A stretch of 64,000 nt of DNA from Sphingopyxis sp. (GCF_016793825.1 NZ_JAEULM010000044.1:522903-586902), one strand, 5' to 3'. Positions 1 to 8,403 are shown, counted from the first letter of the stretch. Translations and numbers: made by a program. The notes: generated from the sequence alone by a model not told the origin.

Positions 1-482
1 GCAGGTTCAAGCTTCAGCTTCCAGAACTCGCCATCATGGTCGAGCGCCTCACCGTTCAGCAGCGTCTTCAGGATATGCATCGCCTCGACCGTACGGCGAT
101 AGCGCGGTTCGGACTCCATGGTCTCGCCGGGCATGTCCGACGAGATGATATTGACCGTCAGCCTGCCGCCCAGAATGCGATCGATCGTCGCGATCTGGCG
201 CGCGAGCTGCGGCGGCCATGTTTCGCCGACGCGCACCGCCATCAGCAGGCGGATGCGTTTCACCATCGTCGCGATCGCCGCGGCGAAGGCGGTCGTGTCG
301 ATGCCGAGCGCATAGCCCGACGGCAGCAGGATATTGTCGAAGCCAAGGGTATCGGCCTGCACCACGATGTCGCGGCAATGCTCCCAGCTCGATTTGAGCA
401 TCGGGTCGGGGATGCCCAGAAATTCATAGTCGTCGTCGCAGAGCGCCGAAAACCAGCTCACTTCGCACGTACGATCGGTCAC
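1..482 (-). CDS. LLM-class flavin-dependent monooxygenase (partial, runs off left edge)
   Basis: Only the N-terminal ~160 codons are inside the window; the rest lies beyond base 1. The visible protein follows the TIM-barrel pattern of the luciferase-like (LLM, SsuD-related) monooxygenases, which use reduced flavin supplied by a separate reductase: a strand LGFDNILLPSG, then IRLLMAVRVGETWPPQ, and GGRLTVNIISSD, the strand that lines the flavin site in SsuD relatives. The start is the GTG at 482-480, whose GTGA overlaps the stop of the aldo/keto reductase, so the two are translationally coupled. Substrate unknown; SsuD-like members cleave C-S bonds in sulfonates, others oxidise hydrocarbons, ketones or amines. 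Family assignment is firm, function is not. Confidence 0.85.
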   Translation of the reverse strand, partial: MTDRTCEVSWFSALCDDDYEFLGIPDPMLKSSWEHCRDIVVQADTLGFDNILLPSGYALGIDTTAFAAAIATMVKRIRLLMAVRVGETWPPQLARQIATIDRILGGRLTVNIISSDMPGETMESEPRYRRTVEAMHILKTLLNGEALDHDGEFWKLKLEP

Positions 483-1381
483 GGTAAATTCTCCCCCATC
501 GATGTTTGCAGCACCGCGTACCATTCGGCGCGCGTCCAGCGCGGCGCGAAGGCTTGCGGGATTTCCTTGATCCGGTCGGGATTTTGGGTGCCGACGATCG
601 GGATCGGGCGCGCGGGATGCGCCATCACCCAGCTATAAGTCGCCGCGGCGCGCGAGACGCCGTACTCCGCCGCCTTCGCATCGAGCAGTCCAGCGACTGC
701 GCGCGTGCGCTCGTCCGCCGGATCGCCGAGCCGGCCGCCGCCGAGCGGCGACCAGGCGAGGAGGCTCATCCCCTCCGCCATCGACTGATCGAAGATGCCA
801 TCGAAGAGCGGGTTCAGGTGAAGCGGGGAAAATTCGCTCTGATGGCTGACCACAGGAACCGGCAGGAATTTGGCGAGCGCCGCGGCCTGCGCGGTCGTGA
901 AGTTCGACACGCCGATCGCACCGATCTTGCCCGCGCGGTGCGCGTCTTCGAGCGTGCGTGCAATTTCCTGCGGATGCGTGAGCAGGTCGGGACGATGAAT
1001 CTGCCACAATTCGACATGGTCGGTACGCAGGCGTTTCAGCGAGATATCGATCGCAGAGGTCAAATAGGAGGCACTGCTGTCATAAGGCACGCCAAGGATG
1101 ATCCCGCCCTTGGTCGCAAGGACCATCTTGTCACGCAGCGCAGGCGCTTCGGCGAAGACCTCACCCAGCAACGCTTCGGCCGAACCAAAACCCGCCGGCG
1201 TATCGCAGCCGTAAATGTCGGCGGTGTCGAACAGGGTCACGCCCGCTTCGAAAGCTGCATCGACGCGCGCCCGCGCCGTGGGGACATCGACACCGGCAAA
1301 GCGCCACATGCCCCAGGCAATGGGTGCGACTTTATGACCGGCAAGAGTCAAAGGGGTGGTGGCGGGAAGATAATCTGACAT
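479..1381 (-). CDS. aldo/keto reductase
   Basis: NADPH-dependent oxidoreductase of the AKR superfamily (YdhF/YajO-like), about 300 residues, normal for the family. The catalytic tetrad is visible from the chosen start: D52 and Y57 in FDTADIYG, K91 in LATKGG and H129 in LWQIHRPD. The C-terminal IPIVGTQNPDRIKE segment is the usual NADP-binding region. Starts at 1399, 1390 and 1381 are all possible; 1381 gives the usual N-terminus (MSDYLPATTPLTL), but the ribosome-binding GGAG sits closer to the upstream ATGs. It lies 57 bases downstream of the MFS gene and overlaps the LLM monooxygenase gene by GTGA, suggesting one transport-plus-oxidation operon. An operator-like palindrome (1376-1389) covers the start region. 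Confidence 0.88.
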   Translation of the reverse strand: MSDYLPATTPLTLAGHKVAPIAWGMWRFAGVDVPTARARVDAAFEAGVTLFDTADIYGCDTPAGFGSAEALLGEVFAEAPALRDKMVLATKGGIILGVPYDSSASYLTSAIDISLKRLRTDHVELWQIHRPDLLTHPQEIARTLEDAHRAGKIGAIGVSNFTTAQAAALAKFLPVPVVSHQSEFSPLHLNPLFDGIFDQSMAEGMSLLAWSPLGGGRLGDPADERTRAVAGLLDAKAAEYGVSRAAATYSWVMAHPARPIPIVGTQNPDRIKEIPQAFAPRWTRAEWYAVLQTSMGENLP

Positions 1382-1389
1382 CGCTGTCA
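1376..1389 (-). promoter_or_regulatory. LacI-type operator-like palindrome at the aldo/keto reductase start
   Basis: On the minus strand the sequence is TGACAGCGATGTCA, palindromic in 12 of 14 positions with a CG at its centre, the usual layout of LacI-family operators. The same TGACAGCG(T/A)T core occurs upstream of the MFS gene and at the start of the yeiH-like gene, all around a LacI-family regulator gene. That this regulator binds here is an inference. Confidence 0.45.
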
Positions 1390-1438
1390 TATACTCCATA
1401 AGAGAGGTCGAGTGAAGCGGGTTTCTTATATGATCCCG

Positions 1439-2686
1439 TCAGTGGGCGAAAATCGGGGTATCGTCGATGCCATCCTCGTCGATCGCGACGATCCGGGGCA
1501 GGATGAGATGAATTACCGCGAGCGCTACGAGGTAGGTGAAGGCGCAGATGAGCATCATCGGCAGATAGCCCCTGCCTGTGTCGAGCGACCAGCCCGCGAA
1601 CTCGATCATCGCCATGCCCGACAGATTGCCCGCGAAAGCGCCGATGCCGATTGCCGATCCCACGATGCGCGCCGGGAAAACGTCGGTCGTAAGGCCGAAG
1701 AGATTGGTCGAAAATCCCTGGTGCGCGAACAGCGCCAGCCCCAGGATCATCGCGGCGATCCATGCGCTGTCCACACCGACCAGCGACGGCACGGGGAGGA
1801 TCAGCAGCGCATAGAGGAGCATCGTCGTCTTGCGCGCGGCATTCACAGTCCACCCGCGCGCCATCAGCCAGGACGGCAGGACGCCACCGGTAATTCCGCC
1901 CAGTGCCGCCATGAAATAGACAAAGGCGACAGGCAACCCCAACGTCCCCTGCGTCAGACCAAAGACGCGGTGGAACAGATCGGGCATGAAGAAAAGCAGG
2001 AACCACCAGACCTGATCGGTGAGCGCCTTGCCAAGTATGACGGCCCATTGCCGGCGATCGCGCAAGAGGCTGCTCCACGCGATCTTCGGTGCAGCCGCAT
2101 CCGCCGCGGCGTTAGGTTGCTCAGGAATGCGGACAGCAAGCCAGACGACGACCCAGACGAGGCCGAGCCCCCCGGCGATCAGAAAGGTCGCCTGCCAACC
2201 CCACATCATCGCCATCAAGGGAATGAGCAAGGGCGTGAGGATCGCGCCGACATTGGGCGCGATCCCCCCAAGGCCAAGAACGAAGCTTCGCTCCTTCGCG
2301 TTGAAATAGGTCGCGGCCGTCTTGACCGCAGCGGGGGTGCCGATCGATTCGGCGGCGCCGAGCACGGCGCGCGATGTCACGAAGCCTGCCACGGTCGATG
2401 CGAAGGCGTGAGCCATCCCGGCCAGGCTCCAGATCCCTACCCCGATAGCGAAACCCCAGCGCAGGCCTACCTTGTCGATGAACCAGCCGGTACCGAGAAA
2501 GGCGAGCGCCGCGGCGAACTGGAAGGCCGAGGCCATGTGACTGTAATCGCGGTCGGACCAGTCGAACTCCACCTGCAACGTGGGCTTGAGGAGCGCGAGA
2601 ATCTGGCGATCGACATAATTGAGAACGATGGCAACGAAGACGAGCCCCACCACCAGCCAGCGGCGCCGATCGGCGTGCGTCGTCAC
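1439..2686 (-). CDS. MFS transporter (ACS/ExuT-like)
   Basis: Twelve-helix major facilitator of the anion:cation symporter type, about 415 residues. The first helix ends in the family-typical LNYVDRQILALLKP, and AFLGTGWFIDKVGLRWG is the loop 2-3 signature (G-x-x-x-D-x-x-G-x-R). I chose the GTG at 2686, preceded by a good GGGGGAG Shine-Dalgarno six to eight bases upstream; the longer frame to the ATG at 2740 has no ribosome-binding site and would place an operator-like motif in coding sequence. It is the first gene of a presumed MFS - aldo/keto reductase - LLM monooxygenase operon next to a LacI regulator, so it is probably the importer of the locus's substrate (sugar acid or related carboxylate is the family's usual cargo). 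Confidence 0.85.
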   Translation of the reverse strand: MTTHADRRRWLVVGLVFVAIVLNYVDRQILALLKPTLQVEFDWSDRDYSHMASAFQFAAALAFLGTGWFIDKVGLRWGFAIGVGIWSLAGMAHAFASTVAGFVTSRAVLGAAESIGTPAAVKTAATYFNAKERSFVLGLGGIAPNVGAILTPLLIPLMAMMWGWQATFLIAGGLGLVWVVVWLAVRIPEQPNAAADAAAPKIAWSSLLRDRRQWAVILGKALTDQVWWFLLFFMPDLFHRVFGLTQGTLGLPVAFVYFMAALGGITGGVLPSWLMARGWTVNAARKTTMLLYALLILPVPSLVGVDSAWIAAMILGLALFAHQGFSTNLFGLTTDVFPARIVGSAIGIGAFAGNLSGMAMIEFAGWSLDTGRGYLPMMLICAFTYLVALAVIHLILPRIVAIDEDGIDDTPIFAH

Positions 2687-2725
2687 GTTGCTCTCCCCCG
2701 AGTCTCTATCTCTGTCCTTGAAATA

Positions 2726-2739
2726 AGATAACGCTGTCA
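2726..2739 (-). promoter_or_regulatory. LacI-type operator-like motif upstream of the MFS gene
   Basis: The minus strand reads TGACAGCGTTATCT about 40 bases before the GTG start of the MFS gene. It shares TATGACAGCGTTA with the sequence at the yeiH-like start and resembles the TGACAGCGATGTCA palindrome before the aldo/keto reductase. Binding by the adjacent LacI-family regulator is inferred. Confidence 0.45.
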
Positions 2740-2786
2740 TACGCGAAAAGACAGCCCTTTTTCTTGTCGCTCGGGCAAAAAAGGAG

Positions 2787-3791
2787 TTATGCCTGCGGCG
2801 GCGCTGTCGAGCCGCGCACGATCAGTTCGTGCGGCAGTTGCCGCCGCTCGATCGTCTCGCCGAATTCAAGCAGCAGGTCCGCCGCGGCATAGCCTAGGTC
2901 GCGGATCGGTTGGCGGATCGTCGTCAGCGATGGCCAGACGACCTGCGCGAGATCGGTGTCGTCAAAGCCCGCGACCGACAGACGATCCGGAACCCGAATG
3001 CCCATGCGGTGCGCCGCGGCGAGGACGCCCGCCGCCATTTCGTCGCTGCTCGCGAAGATCGCGGTCGGCGGATCGTCCAGCGCCAGCAGCGCGTCCGCCG
3101 CGGCCGCGCCCGACTGAAAATCGAACTGGCCCGGAAACACAAGCGTCGCATCGAATCCGATCCCCGCGCGCTGCAACGCCTGACGATAGCCCGTCAATCG
3201 CTGCCCGCTTGCGAAATAATTGGCGTGCCCGGTGACCAGCCCGATGCGGCGGTGGCCGAGCGAGATCAGATAGGCGGTCATGTCGTCTGCCGCCTGGACG
3301 TTGTCGATGTAAACCGCTGACGTCGCTGTCAAATCGGTCCCCGGCTGGACGCGCACGACCGGGATCTTGCGGCGGAACAGTTCGGCGAGCGCGGTGCCGA
3401 CGTCGGTCACCGGCGGGGTCATGATGATGCCATCGAGCTGCGCCTGATCGATCAGCGCACCGATGTCGTCGATCAACCCCGGCGAGTTCACGTCGCACGG
3501 CTGGATGATCATGCGAAAATTCGCCTCGCGGCAGCGTTGCCCGACCCCGGCCTGCATGTTGAAGATATAATAGGGGCTGGGATTGTCGTGGATCAGCCCA
3601 ATCTGGAATGAGCGTTTGCCGGCGAGCGTGCGCGCGGCGAGACTGGGGTGGTAATTGAGGCGCGCGACTGCTTCCTCGACCTTTTGCCGCATGTCGTCGC
3701 TGACATAGCGTTCCTTGTTGAGAACGCGCGACACGGTCTTGATCGACACGCCGGCGACGCGCGAGACATCCTTGATCGTCGCCCGGGTCAT
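2787..3791 (-). CDS. LacI-family transcriptional regulator
   Basis: About 334 residues, full family length. The N-terminus is a classic LacI helix-turn-helix (TIKDVSRVAGVSIKTVSRVLN), followed by the hinge helix region (HPSLAARTLAGKRS) and a periplasmic-binding-protein-like effector domain with the expected GYRQALQRAGI, AIFASSDEMAAGVL and LSVAGFDDTDLAQVVWPSLTTIRQP motifs. Start is the ATG at 3791 with GGAGCG seven bases upstream; a TTG two codons earlier is less likely. A perfect 12-bp palindrome GCGCAATTGCGC (3792-3803) lies directly in front of the start. It reads towards the MFS/aldo-keto operon and divergently from the yeiH-like gene; TGACAGCG-type sites on both sides make it their likely local repressor. 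Confidence 0.93.
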   Translation of the reverse strand: MTRATIKDVSRVAGVSIKTVSRVLNKERYVSDDMRQKVEEAVARLNYHPSLAARTLAGKRSFQIGLIHDNPSPYYIFNMQAGVGQRCREANFRMIIQPCDVNSPGLIDDIGALIDQAQLDGIIMTPPVTDVGTALAELFRRKIPVVRVQPGTDLTATSAVYIDNVQAADDMTAYLISLGHRRIGLVTGHANYFASGQRLTGYRQALQRAGIGFDATLVFPGQFDFQSGAAAADALLALDDPPTAIFASSDEMAAGVLAAAHRMGIRVPDRLSVAGFDDTDLAQVVWPSLTTIRQPIRDLGYAAADLLLEFGETIERRQLPHELIVRGSTAPPQA

Positions 3792-3939
3792 GCGCAATTG
3801 CGCTCCGCCCCGGCAAGAGCAATCGACTTCACGGCTCCGTTCCCCTGCTGGCCATCGTTGGCTTGCTTAGGCGCGCCGACAGCCATTCCGCAAGAGAAGC
3901 CTTGCGCGCTTCCCCTGCTCCGGATTATGGCACATTGAT

Positions 3940-5040
3940 ATGACAGCGTTAGACAGAAATGCCGAAACATCGATGCGCCACGCGCATTGGAACAATCTGC
4001 CAAGCGGCGGCGACCTGTTCGGCGAACTGCATCTGGCACAGGTCAAGGCCGGAGCGGCGCCGAAGGGTAGCCTCTTTCCCGGGCTTGCCGCCTGCGCGGC
4101 AGGATCCGCTGCCGCAGCATGGCTGTCCGACCATTATGGCTTTCCGATCATCCTGCTTGGCTTGCTTGTCGGCTTGTCGCTCAATTTCATCTCGACCAAC
4201 GAGGCGACGCATCGCGGCCTCGATTTCGCGTCGCGAACCTTCCTGCGCATCGGCATCGTCGTACTGGGGCTGCAGGTGACGTTCGCACAGATCGCCGTGC
4301 TGGGGCCGGTTCCGTTCGGCGCGCTGCTGGTCGTGATGGCGCTGACGATGGGCGCGGGGCTCCTCGGCGCGCGGATTGCGGGTCAGTCTTCGTACGCCGG
4401 GCTACTTGCAGGCGGAGCGACGGCGATCTGCGGCGCGAGCGCAGCGCTCGCTCTCTATGGCGTGATCGGCAAACAGCGGCTGTCGCAGGCGCAATTCGCG
4501 CTGACACTGGTCGGCATCTCGCTCGCAAGCGCGCTCGCGATGACGATCTATCCCCTGCTCGCCGGCCAATTTGGGCTCAGTGACAAACAGGCCGGTTTCC
4601 TGATCGGCGCGTCGATCCACGACGTCGCGCAGGCGATCGGCGGGGGTTACGCCTTTTCCGACGCAGCCGGCGCAAGTGCGACCATCGTCAAGCTCGCGCG
4701 CGTCGCACTGCTTGCGCCTGTGGTCGCGCTCGTCAGCCTGTTGCTCAAGCCCGAGAGGAGCGGCGACACGCACTTTTGGCGCCGCCTTGCCCTTCCTTGG
4801 TTCATTCTGGCCTTTCTGGCTGTCGTGACGCTGAATAGCGTCATTTCCGTTCCCGATACGGCGCGCGACTGGGCGCTGACGGGATCGAAGGCGTTGCTGC
4901 TGCTCGCGGTCACCGCAACGGCGATGCGCACACGGCTCGACCTGCTGCTCGAAATGGGCTGGCGTGCGGCGATTCCGGTGGCGCTGGCGACGTTGACCAG
5001 CTTTGGGGTCGCACTGTTCTTTGCCTTTACCCTTGGATAG
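3940..5040 (+). CDS. YeiH-family (Cons_hypoth698) putative sulfate exporter
   Basis: Polytopic inner-membrane protein of about 366 residues with roughly ten hydrophobic segments. It has the family's recognisable stretches: FIGASIHDVAQ-type sequence (here LIGASIHDVAQAIGGGYAFS), GATAICGASAALALYGVI, and a FRIGIVVLGLQ-type segment (here RIGIVVLGLQVTF). Family members are annotated as putative sulfate exporters but the transported substrate is not firmly established. The ATG at 3940 has no clear ribosome-binding site; an ATG at 3973 is the alternative, which would leave the operator-like TGACAGCGTTAGAC (3941-3954) in the untranslated leader. Divergent from the LacI regulator. Confidence 0.85.
   Translation: MTALDRNAETSMRHAHWNNLPSGGDLFGELHLAQVKAGAAPKGSLFPGLAACAAGSAAAAWLSDHYGFPIILLGLLVGLSLNFISTNEATHRGLDFASRTFLRIGIVVLGLQVTFAQIAVLGPVPFGALLVVMALTMGAGLLGARIAGQSSYAGLLAGGATAICGASAALALYGVIGKQRLSQAQFALTLVGISLASALAMTIYPLLAGQFGLSDKQAGFLIGASIHDVAQAIGGGYAFSDAAGASATIVKLARVALLAPVVALVSLLLKPERSGDTHFWRRLALPWFILAFLAVVTLNSVISVPDTARDWALTGSKALLLLAVTATAMRTRLDLLLEMGWRAAIPVALATLTSFGVALFFAFTLG
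3941..3954 (+). promoter_or_regulatory. LacI-type operator-like motif at the yeiH-like start
   Basis: TGACAGCGTTAGAC, identical over TATGACAGCGTTA to the motif upstream of the MFS gene on the other side of the LacI regulator. It is the least symmetric of the three sites, so confidence is low; it may partly reflect a shared MTAL N-terminal coding sequence if the first ATG is used. Confidence 0.35.
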
Positions 5041-5073
5041 CGGCGAGCCCAGCACGCCAGACCACGCCGCCGA

Positions 5074-5568
5074 TTACAGGATTTCGAAGATGCTATAGAT
5101 CGGGCCCGCAGGCCGCCGGTGGCCGATACCGACCGCGACAATCCGGTTGAGCCATTCGTAACGGGGATCGACGGTTGCGAAACGAGGCGACGTACGAAAA
5201 TAATAGTCGGACGGTTCGACAGGCTCGCCGCGTGCGAGCCGCGCCATGACCGTTGGCGGGCCGACGCGGATGCCGGTATAATCCATTGCGATCACCGCGT
5301 CGTCGTCGGTGCGCAGCACGACCCGCGCGTCAAGCAAAAGAGCGCCATCCGCGCGCAATATCTGCCAGTCGGTCCCGCCTGAAAACACCTCGCCCGACAG
5401 ACGCTCGCCCCTGAAGTGCCCAGCACCAATATCGCCGACCCGCCGGTCGATGCCCGCAGGGCCGCCGATCAAGTGCGTCCGATCGACCCCGATCTCCATC
5501 ACGAACAGCGGGCGCGTCCTCGGCGGGCCAAGCGCGGTAAAGGCCGTGTCCAGATCACCCAAGACCAT
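5074..5568 (-). CDS. DUF3237 (UPF0311) family protein
   Basis: Protein of about 164 residues with the whole DUF3237 pattern: PLFVMEIGVD near the start, GDIGAGHFRGERLSGEVFSGGTDWQILRADG-like core, LDARVVLRTDDDAVIAMDYTGI, and the terminal LNRIVAVGIGHR strand followed by IYSIFEIL. The family forms a small beta-barrel; its biochemical role is not established. It overlaps the 3' end of the nitronate monooxygenase gene by 14 bases and is therefore its operon partner. No signal peptide. Confidence 0.88.
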   Translation of the reverse strand: MVLGDLDTAFTALGPPRTRPLFVMEIGVDRTHLIGGPAGIDRRVGDIGAGHFRGERLSGEVFSGGTDWQILRADGALLLDARVVLRTDDDAVIAMDYTGIRVGPPTVMARLARGEPVEPSDYYFRTSPRFATVDPRYEWLNRIVAVGIGHRRPAGPIYSIFEIL

Positions 5569-6640
5569 TCTCCGCTGCCATCGCCTGCGCTATCTCCGCC
5601 GCGAGTACAGCGACCAGATCGGCAGTGGACATCGCACGCGCCATCGGCGCACCCTGCCCTGCCCATTGCGCTCCGAACCCATAATCGCCACGCGCCTTAG
5701 CTGCCGCATGCAGCGATTTCCCCAGGTCATAGGCGATCGGATAGGCGGGAATGTCGCCCGACGGGGTTTCGGCATCGAGCGCCGCAAAGCGGTTGCCGAG
5801 GATGCGTGCCGGCCGGCCCGACACCGCGCGGACCATCGAGGTAATCCGCGCTGCGTCGCTGGCGAGTGCGGTACGATAACCCGCGTCGGCGAGGCTTTCA
5901 TCGCTCACGACAAACGCCGTTCCAAGTTGGGCCGCCGATGCACCGCTCTTCAGCGCCGCGACGATCGCTGCGCCATCCATGAGCCCGCCCGCGGCGATAA
6001 TGGGCAGATCGATCGCGCCGACAAGGCGGCGCGTCAGTTCCAGCGTACCAAGCCGATCGTCGGGGCCATCGGGATCGAATATCCCGCGGTGCCCTCCCGC
6101 CTCCCATCCCTGCGCGACGATCGCATCGATCCCTGCGGCGACGATCCGCTCGGCTTCTGCGAGGCTGGTCGCCGAAGCGAGGAGGACAATTCCGGCCGCG
6201 CGCAGGGCGCTGATCGCATCGGCATCCGGCAGGCCGAAATGGAAACTGACAACCGCCGGCCGCGCGTCGATCAGCATCCGCAACATGGCGTCATCGGTCA
6301 CAAAGCTATGGTAGATTTCGCGCAGCGACTCGGGAGGCAACGCGCCGAATTCGACAAACAGCGGACGAAAGGTTTCGATCCAGCGGCGTTCGACTACCTC
6401 GTCGGCGACGGCCGGGCGGTGGCAAAAAAGATTGACGTTGAACGGTGCGCTCGTCCGCGCCCGCACGTCGGCAATCATGCCACGGGCGCCAGTCGCATCC
6501 GTAGCGCCGACGCCGATCGATCCCAACGCCCCCGCTTCGCTCGCCGCCGCCGCCATGGCGGGCGACGACACCCCTGCCATTGGCGCCTGGATGATCGGCA
6601 AACGAATGCCGAGCAACGAGAGCAGGTCGCGGGCAGGCAT
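5555..6640 (-). CDS. nitronate monooxygenase (2-nitropropane dioxygenase family)
   Basis: FMN-dependent class I nitronate monooxygenase-like enzyme, about 361 residues. The N-terminus GIRLPIIQAPMAGVS, the central QGWEAGGHRG with the catalytic-type His, and the phosphate-binding IIAAGGLMDGAAIVAALKSGASAAQLGTAF region are characteristic (the last is the FMN phosphate site of the TIM barrel). Start: ATG at 6640 with AGGGGA seven bases upstream; further in-frame ATG/TTG codons upstream lack this spacing. Such enzymes oxidise alkyl nitronates, although many homologues have other unsaturated carbonyl substrates. Operon with the DUF3237 gene downstream. Confidence 0.9.
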   Translation of the reverse strand: MPARDLLSLLGIRLPIIQAPMAGVSSPAMAAAASEAGALGSIGVGATDATGARGMIADVRARTSAPFNVNLFCHRPAVADEVVERRWIETFRPLFVEFGALPPESLREIYHSFVTDDAMLRMLIDARPAVVSFHFGLPDADAISALRAAGIVLLASATSLAEAERIVAAGIDAIVAQGWEAGGHRGIFDPDGPDDRLGTLELTRRLVGAIDLPIIAAGGLMDGAAIVAALKSGASAAQLGTAFVVSDESLADAGYRTALASDAARITSMVRAVSGRPARILGNRFAALDAETPSGDIPAYPIAYDLGKSLHAAAKARGDYGFGAQWAGQGAPMARAMSTADLVAVLAAEIAQAMAAENGLG

Positions 6641-6902
6641 CGTCATTCCCCTTGTTCGCAATGCCGACCGGACAGCAGGCCCCGATCCTATATGATAGCC
6701 GCGACGGCGGAAGAACAGGTTTCCTCAGGGTGCGGCGGAGACAGGATTTGAATCATTCTTCAGAAAAATGGATTGCTCTTCGTTTCCATCGGTTATCTTC
6801 CATCAGCGCTCCCGAAAGGCCTTAATAATGCCGGCCGGAACAGTCCCTGAAATCAGGCGTGGAATGCGCGACCTCTGCTCATACTGTCATCAACGGGTCT
6901 TC

Positions 6903-7790
6903 TTACAGGCTGATATGACCTTGCAAGACAGGAACACATGACCCGCTCAAAGTCGCCATTATTCCATCTGCGGTGCGATAGGCCTCAACGCGCAATTGGC
7001 TTGGCCGCCCCATTTCGACACCCTGATGAATAGCGAAATTGGCCCTCTCGGTTTCCGGCTCCAGTGAAAGAAGAAAACAGGCAAGGGGCACATTTGCGCT
7101 ACCGGTTGCCGGGTCTTCCCATGTCCCCGCCAGTGGTGCGAACATGCGTGCGCTTAACGTTCGCCCCTCTCTTGAATAGACATGAACCGGGAAACACCCT
7201 GCCATCTCGGGATGAGCCGCCGCGGCAGCGCGAAAGGCCTCAAGGTTGGGCATGCAGCGCCGCAGGGCATCATGTGAGAGTTCGGCTATGGCATATGGAG
7301 TGCCGCTTGAAACGAAGATCGGCGGATGGCTTGCCATCATCACATCTTGCGGTTTCAGACTCAATAGGCGGCCGATCAGTTCGGGCTCAAATGTATCACC
7401 AATCTTGAGCGGCTGGGGAGCCGCGATCGTGACCGACGTCAGCTGTCCATCGCTTTGCCGGTCGATCCTTACGTCGATGATGCCCGCCGGTATTTCGAAT
7501 TTCGCATGGCTCAGTTCGGGCTGTTGACTGGCAAGTGCGAAAGCTGTCCCCACCATCGGATGACCTGCAAAAGCCATCTCGGCAGTGCAGTTGAAAATGC
7601 GGATACGCGCGGTGTTCGCTGGATTGGCTGGTGGCAGCACGAACGTGGTTTCACTCAGATTGAATTCCGATGCGACGGCCTGCATCGTCGCGGTGTCCAG
7701 ATTTTCGCCGCCCATGACGACGGCTAGCGGATTTCCGCCAAAGCGCTCGTCGGTAAACACATCAACTGTGGTGAATGGATATGTCATCAT
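6903..7790 (-). CDS. PhzF-family isomerase/epimerase
   Basis: About 295 residues, normal for the family. Signature features are the start TYPFTTVDVFTDERFGGNPLAVV, the conserved SEFNLSETTFV with the catalytic Glu (E47), IFNCTAEMAFAGHPMVGTAFAL and, in the second half, ARMFAPLAGTWEDPATGSA. The family has a diaminopimelate-epimerase fold and includes isomerases of dihydroanthranilate and many proteins of unknown substrate. No other phenazine gene is present, so a housekeeping or detoxifying isomerase is more likely than phenazine synthesis. Start ATG at 7790 (second ATG at 7787) with GAGG upstream; divergent from an ArsR-type regulator 59 bases away that is its probable regulator. Confidence 0.92.
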   Translation of the reverse strand: MMTYPFTTVDVFTDERFGGNPLAVVMGGENLDTATMQAVASEFNLSETTFVLPPANPANTARIRIFNCTAEMAFAGHPMVGTAFALASQQPELSHAKFEIPAGIIDVRIDRQSDGQLTSVTIAAPQPLKIGDTFEPELIGRLLSLKPQDVMMASHPPIFVSSGTPYAIAELSHDALRRCMPNLEAFRAAAAAHPEMAGCFPVHVYSREGRTLSARMFAPLAGTWEDPATGSANVPLACFLLSLEPETERANFAIHQGVEMGRPSQLRVEAYRTADGIMATLSGSCVPVLQGHISL

Positions 7791-7820
7791 TCTTCGCCTC
7801 CGATTCCCCCGTGATTGACA

Positions 7821-7851
7821 TATATTTCGTTGATTGGCAAACTAACGATAT
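7821..7851 (+). promoter_or_regulatory. imperfect inverted repeat between phzF-like gene and ArsR-type regulator
   Basis: The 59-base divergent spacer holds an AT-rich dyad: ATATTTCGTT on the left and AACGATAT on the right around TGATTGGCAAACT, with the right arm touching the regulator's start codon. This is the type and place of site expected for ArsR-family autoregulation. Inferred from symmetry only. Confidence 0.35.
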
Positions 7852-8149
7852 GACTGACGCCGAACTGTTCCGCGCACTGGGCAATGATCGCCGACTGCAA
7901 ATCCTGACCTGGCTCAAGGAGCCTACGGCGCACTTTCCGCCGCAGCGGGACGGCGATCTCGTTGAGGATGGCGTCTGCGGTCAACTGATCGCGGAAAAGC
8001 TGGGCATCAACGCATCGACACTGAGTGAGCATATGCGGGTGCTGCAAGGCAGCGACTTGGTGACGGCCAAGAAAATCAAGCAGTGGACCTTCTATCGCCG
8101 CAATTCCGAGCGGTTGCGCGCAATAGCGTCGATCGTCGATGGCCTCTGA
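7850..8149 (+). CDS. ArsR-family (winged helix) transcriptional regulator
   Basis: Small regulator of about 99 residues: AELFRALGNDRRLQILTWLKEP is the first helix pair of the ArsR winged helix, CGQLIAEKLGINASTLSEHMRVLQGSDLVTAKKIKQWTFYRR the recognition helix and wing. The start is the ATG at 7850 giving MTDAELFRALGN; an upstream ATG at 7775 would add 25 residues overlapping the divergent phzF-like gene. A single internal Cys in the C-G-Q-L segment and no CxC metal motif argue against classical metal sensing. Probably represses itself and the divergent PhzF-like gene. Confidence 0.85.
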   Translation: MTDAELFRALGNDRRLQILTWLKEPTAHFPPQRDGDLVEDGVCGQLIAEKLGINASTLSEHMRVLQGSDLVTAKKIKQWTFYRRNSERLRAIASIVDGL

Positions 8150-8403
8150 CAAGGCGGAAAACGGGATCGTCGTTCAGGGCAAGACAAGGCCAAGAACTGG
8201 CCGATTGCTTCTCCACTTACCGGAAATGCATGATCTCTGGCCGCGCGGATTGCGCACGATGGCATCTCCCCGACCTCCGCGAATTCAAAAACCGATAGCG
8301 GCTTTCGCGGGCGGACCGCGGGTTCGCTTGCCTCACGGCACCGTTTTCACCATCATTCTCGCCGCAACCATCGTCTGCTGGCTGCGATCCATGAGTCTTG
8401 ACC

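Noticed and set aside
1412-2731. Long plus-strand open frame antisense to the MFS gene (and similar long antisense frames at 5309-6751, 10465-11547, 38895-40034)
   Set aside because: Their products are rich in Arg, Gly, Asp and His with no domain pattern, and the opposite strand encodes well-conserved proteins; these are GC-driven shadow frames.
3318-3331. TGACGTCGCTGTCA inside the LacI gene as a definite secondary operator
   Set aside because: It is palindromic and resembles the other sites, but it encodes conserved-looking protein sequence and could be chance, so it is mentioned only as supporting context and not listed as a feature.
6903-7790. PhzF-like gene as evidence for phenazine biosynthesis
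   Set aside because: No phzA/B/D/E/G genes are present and PhzF-fold proteins are common outside phenazine producers.
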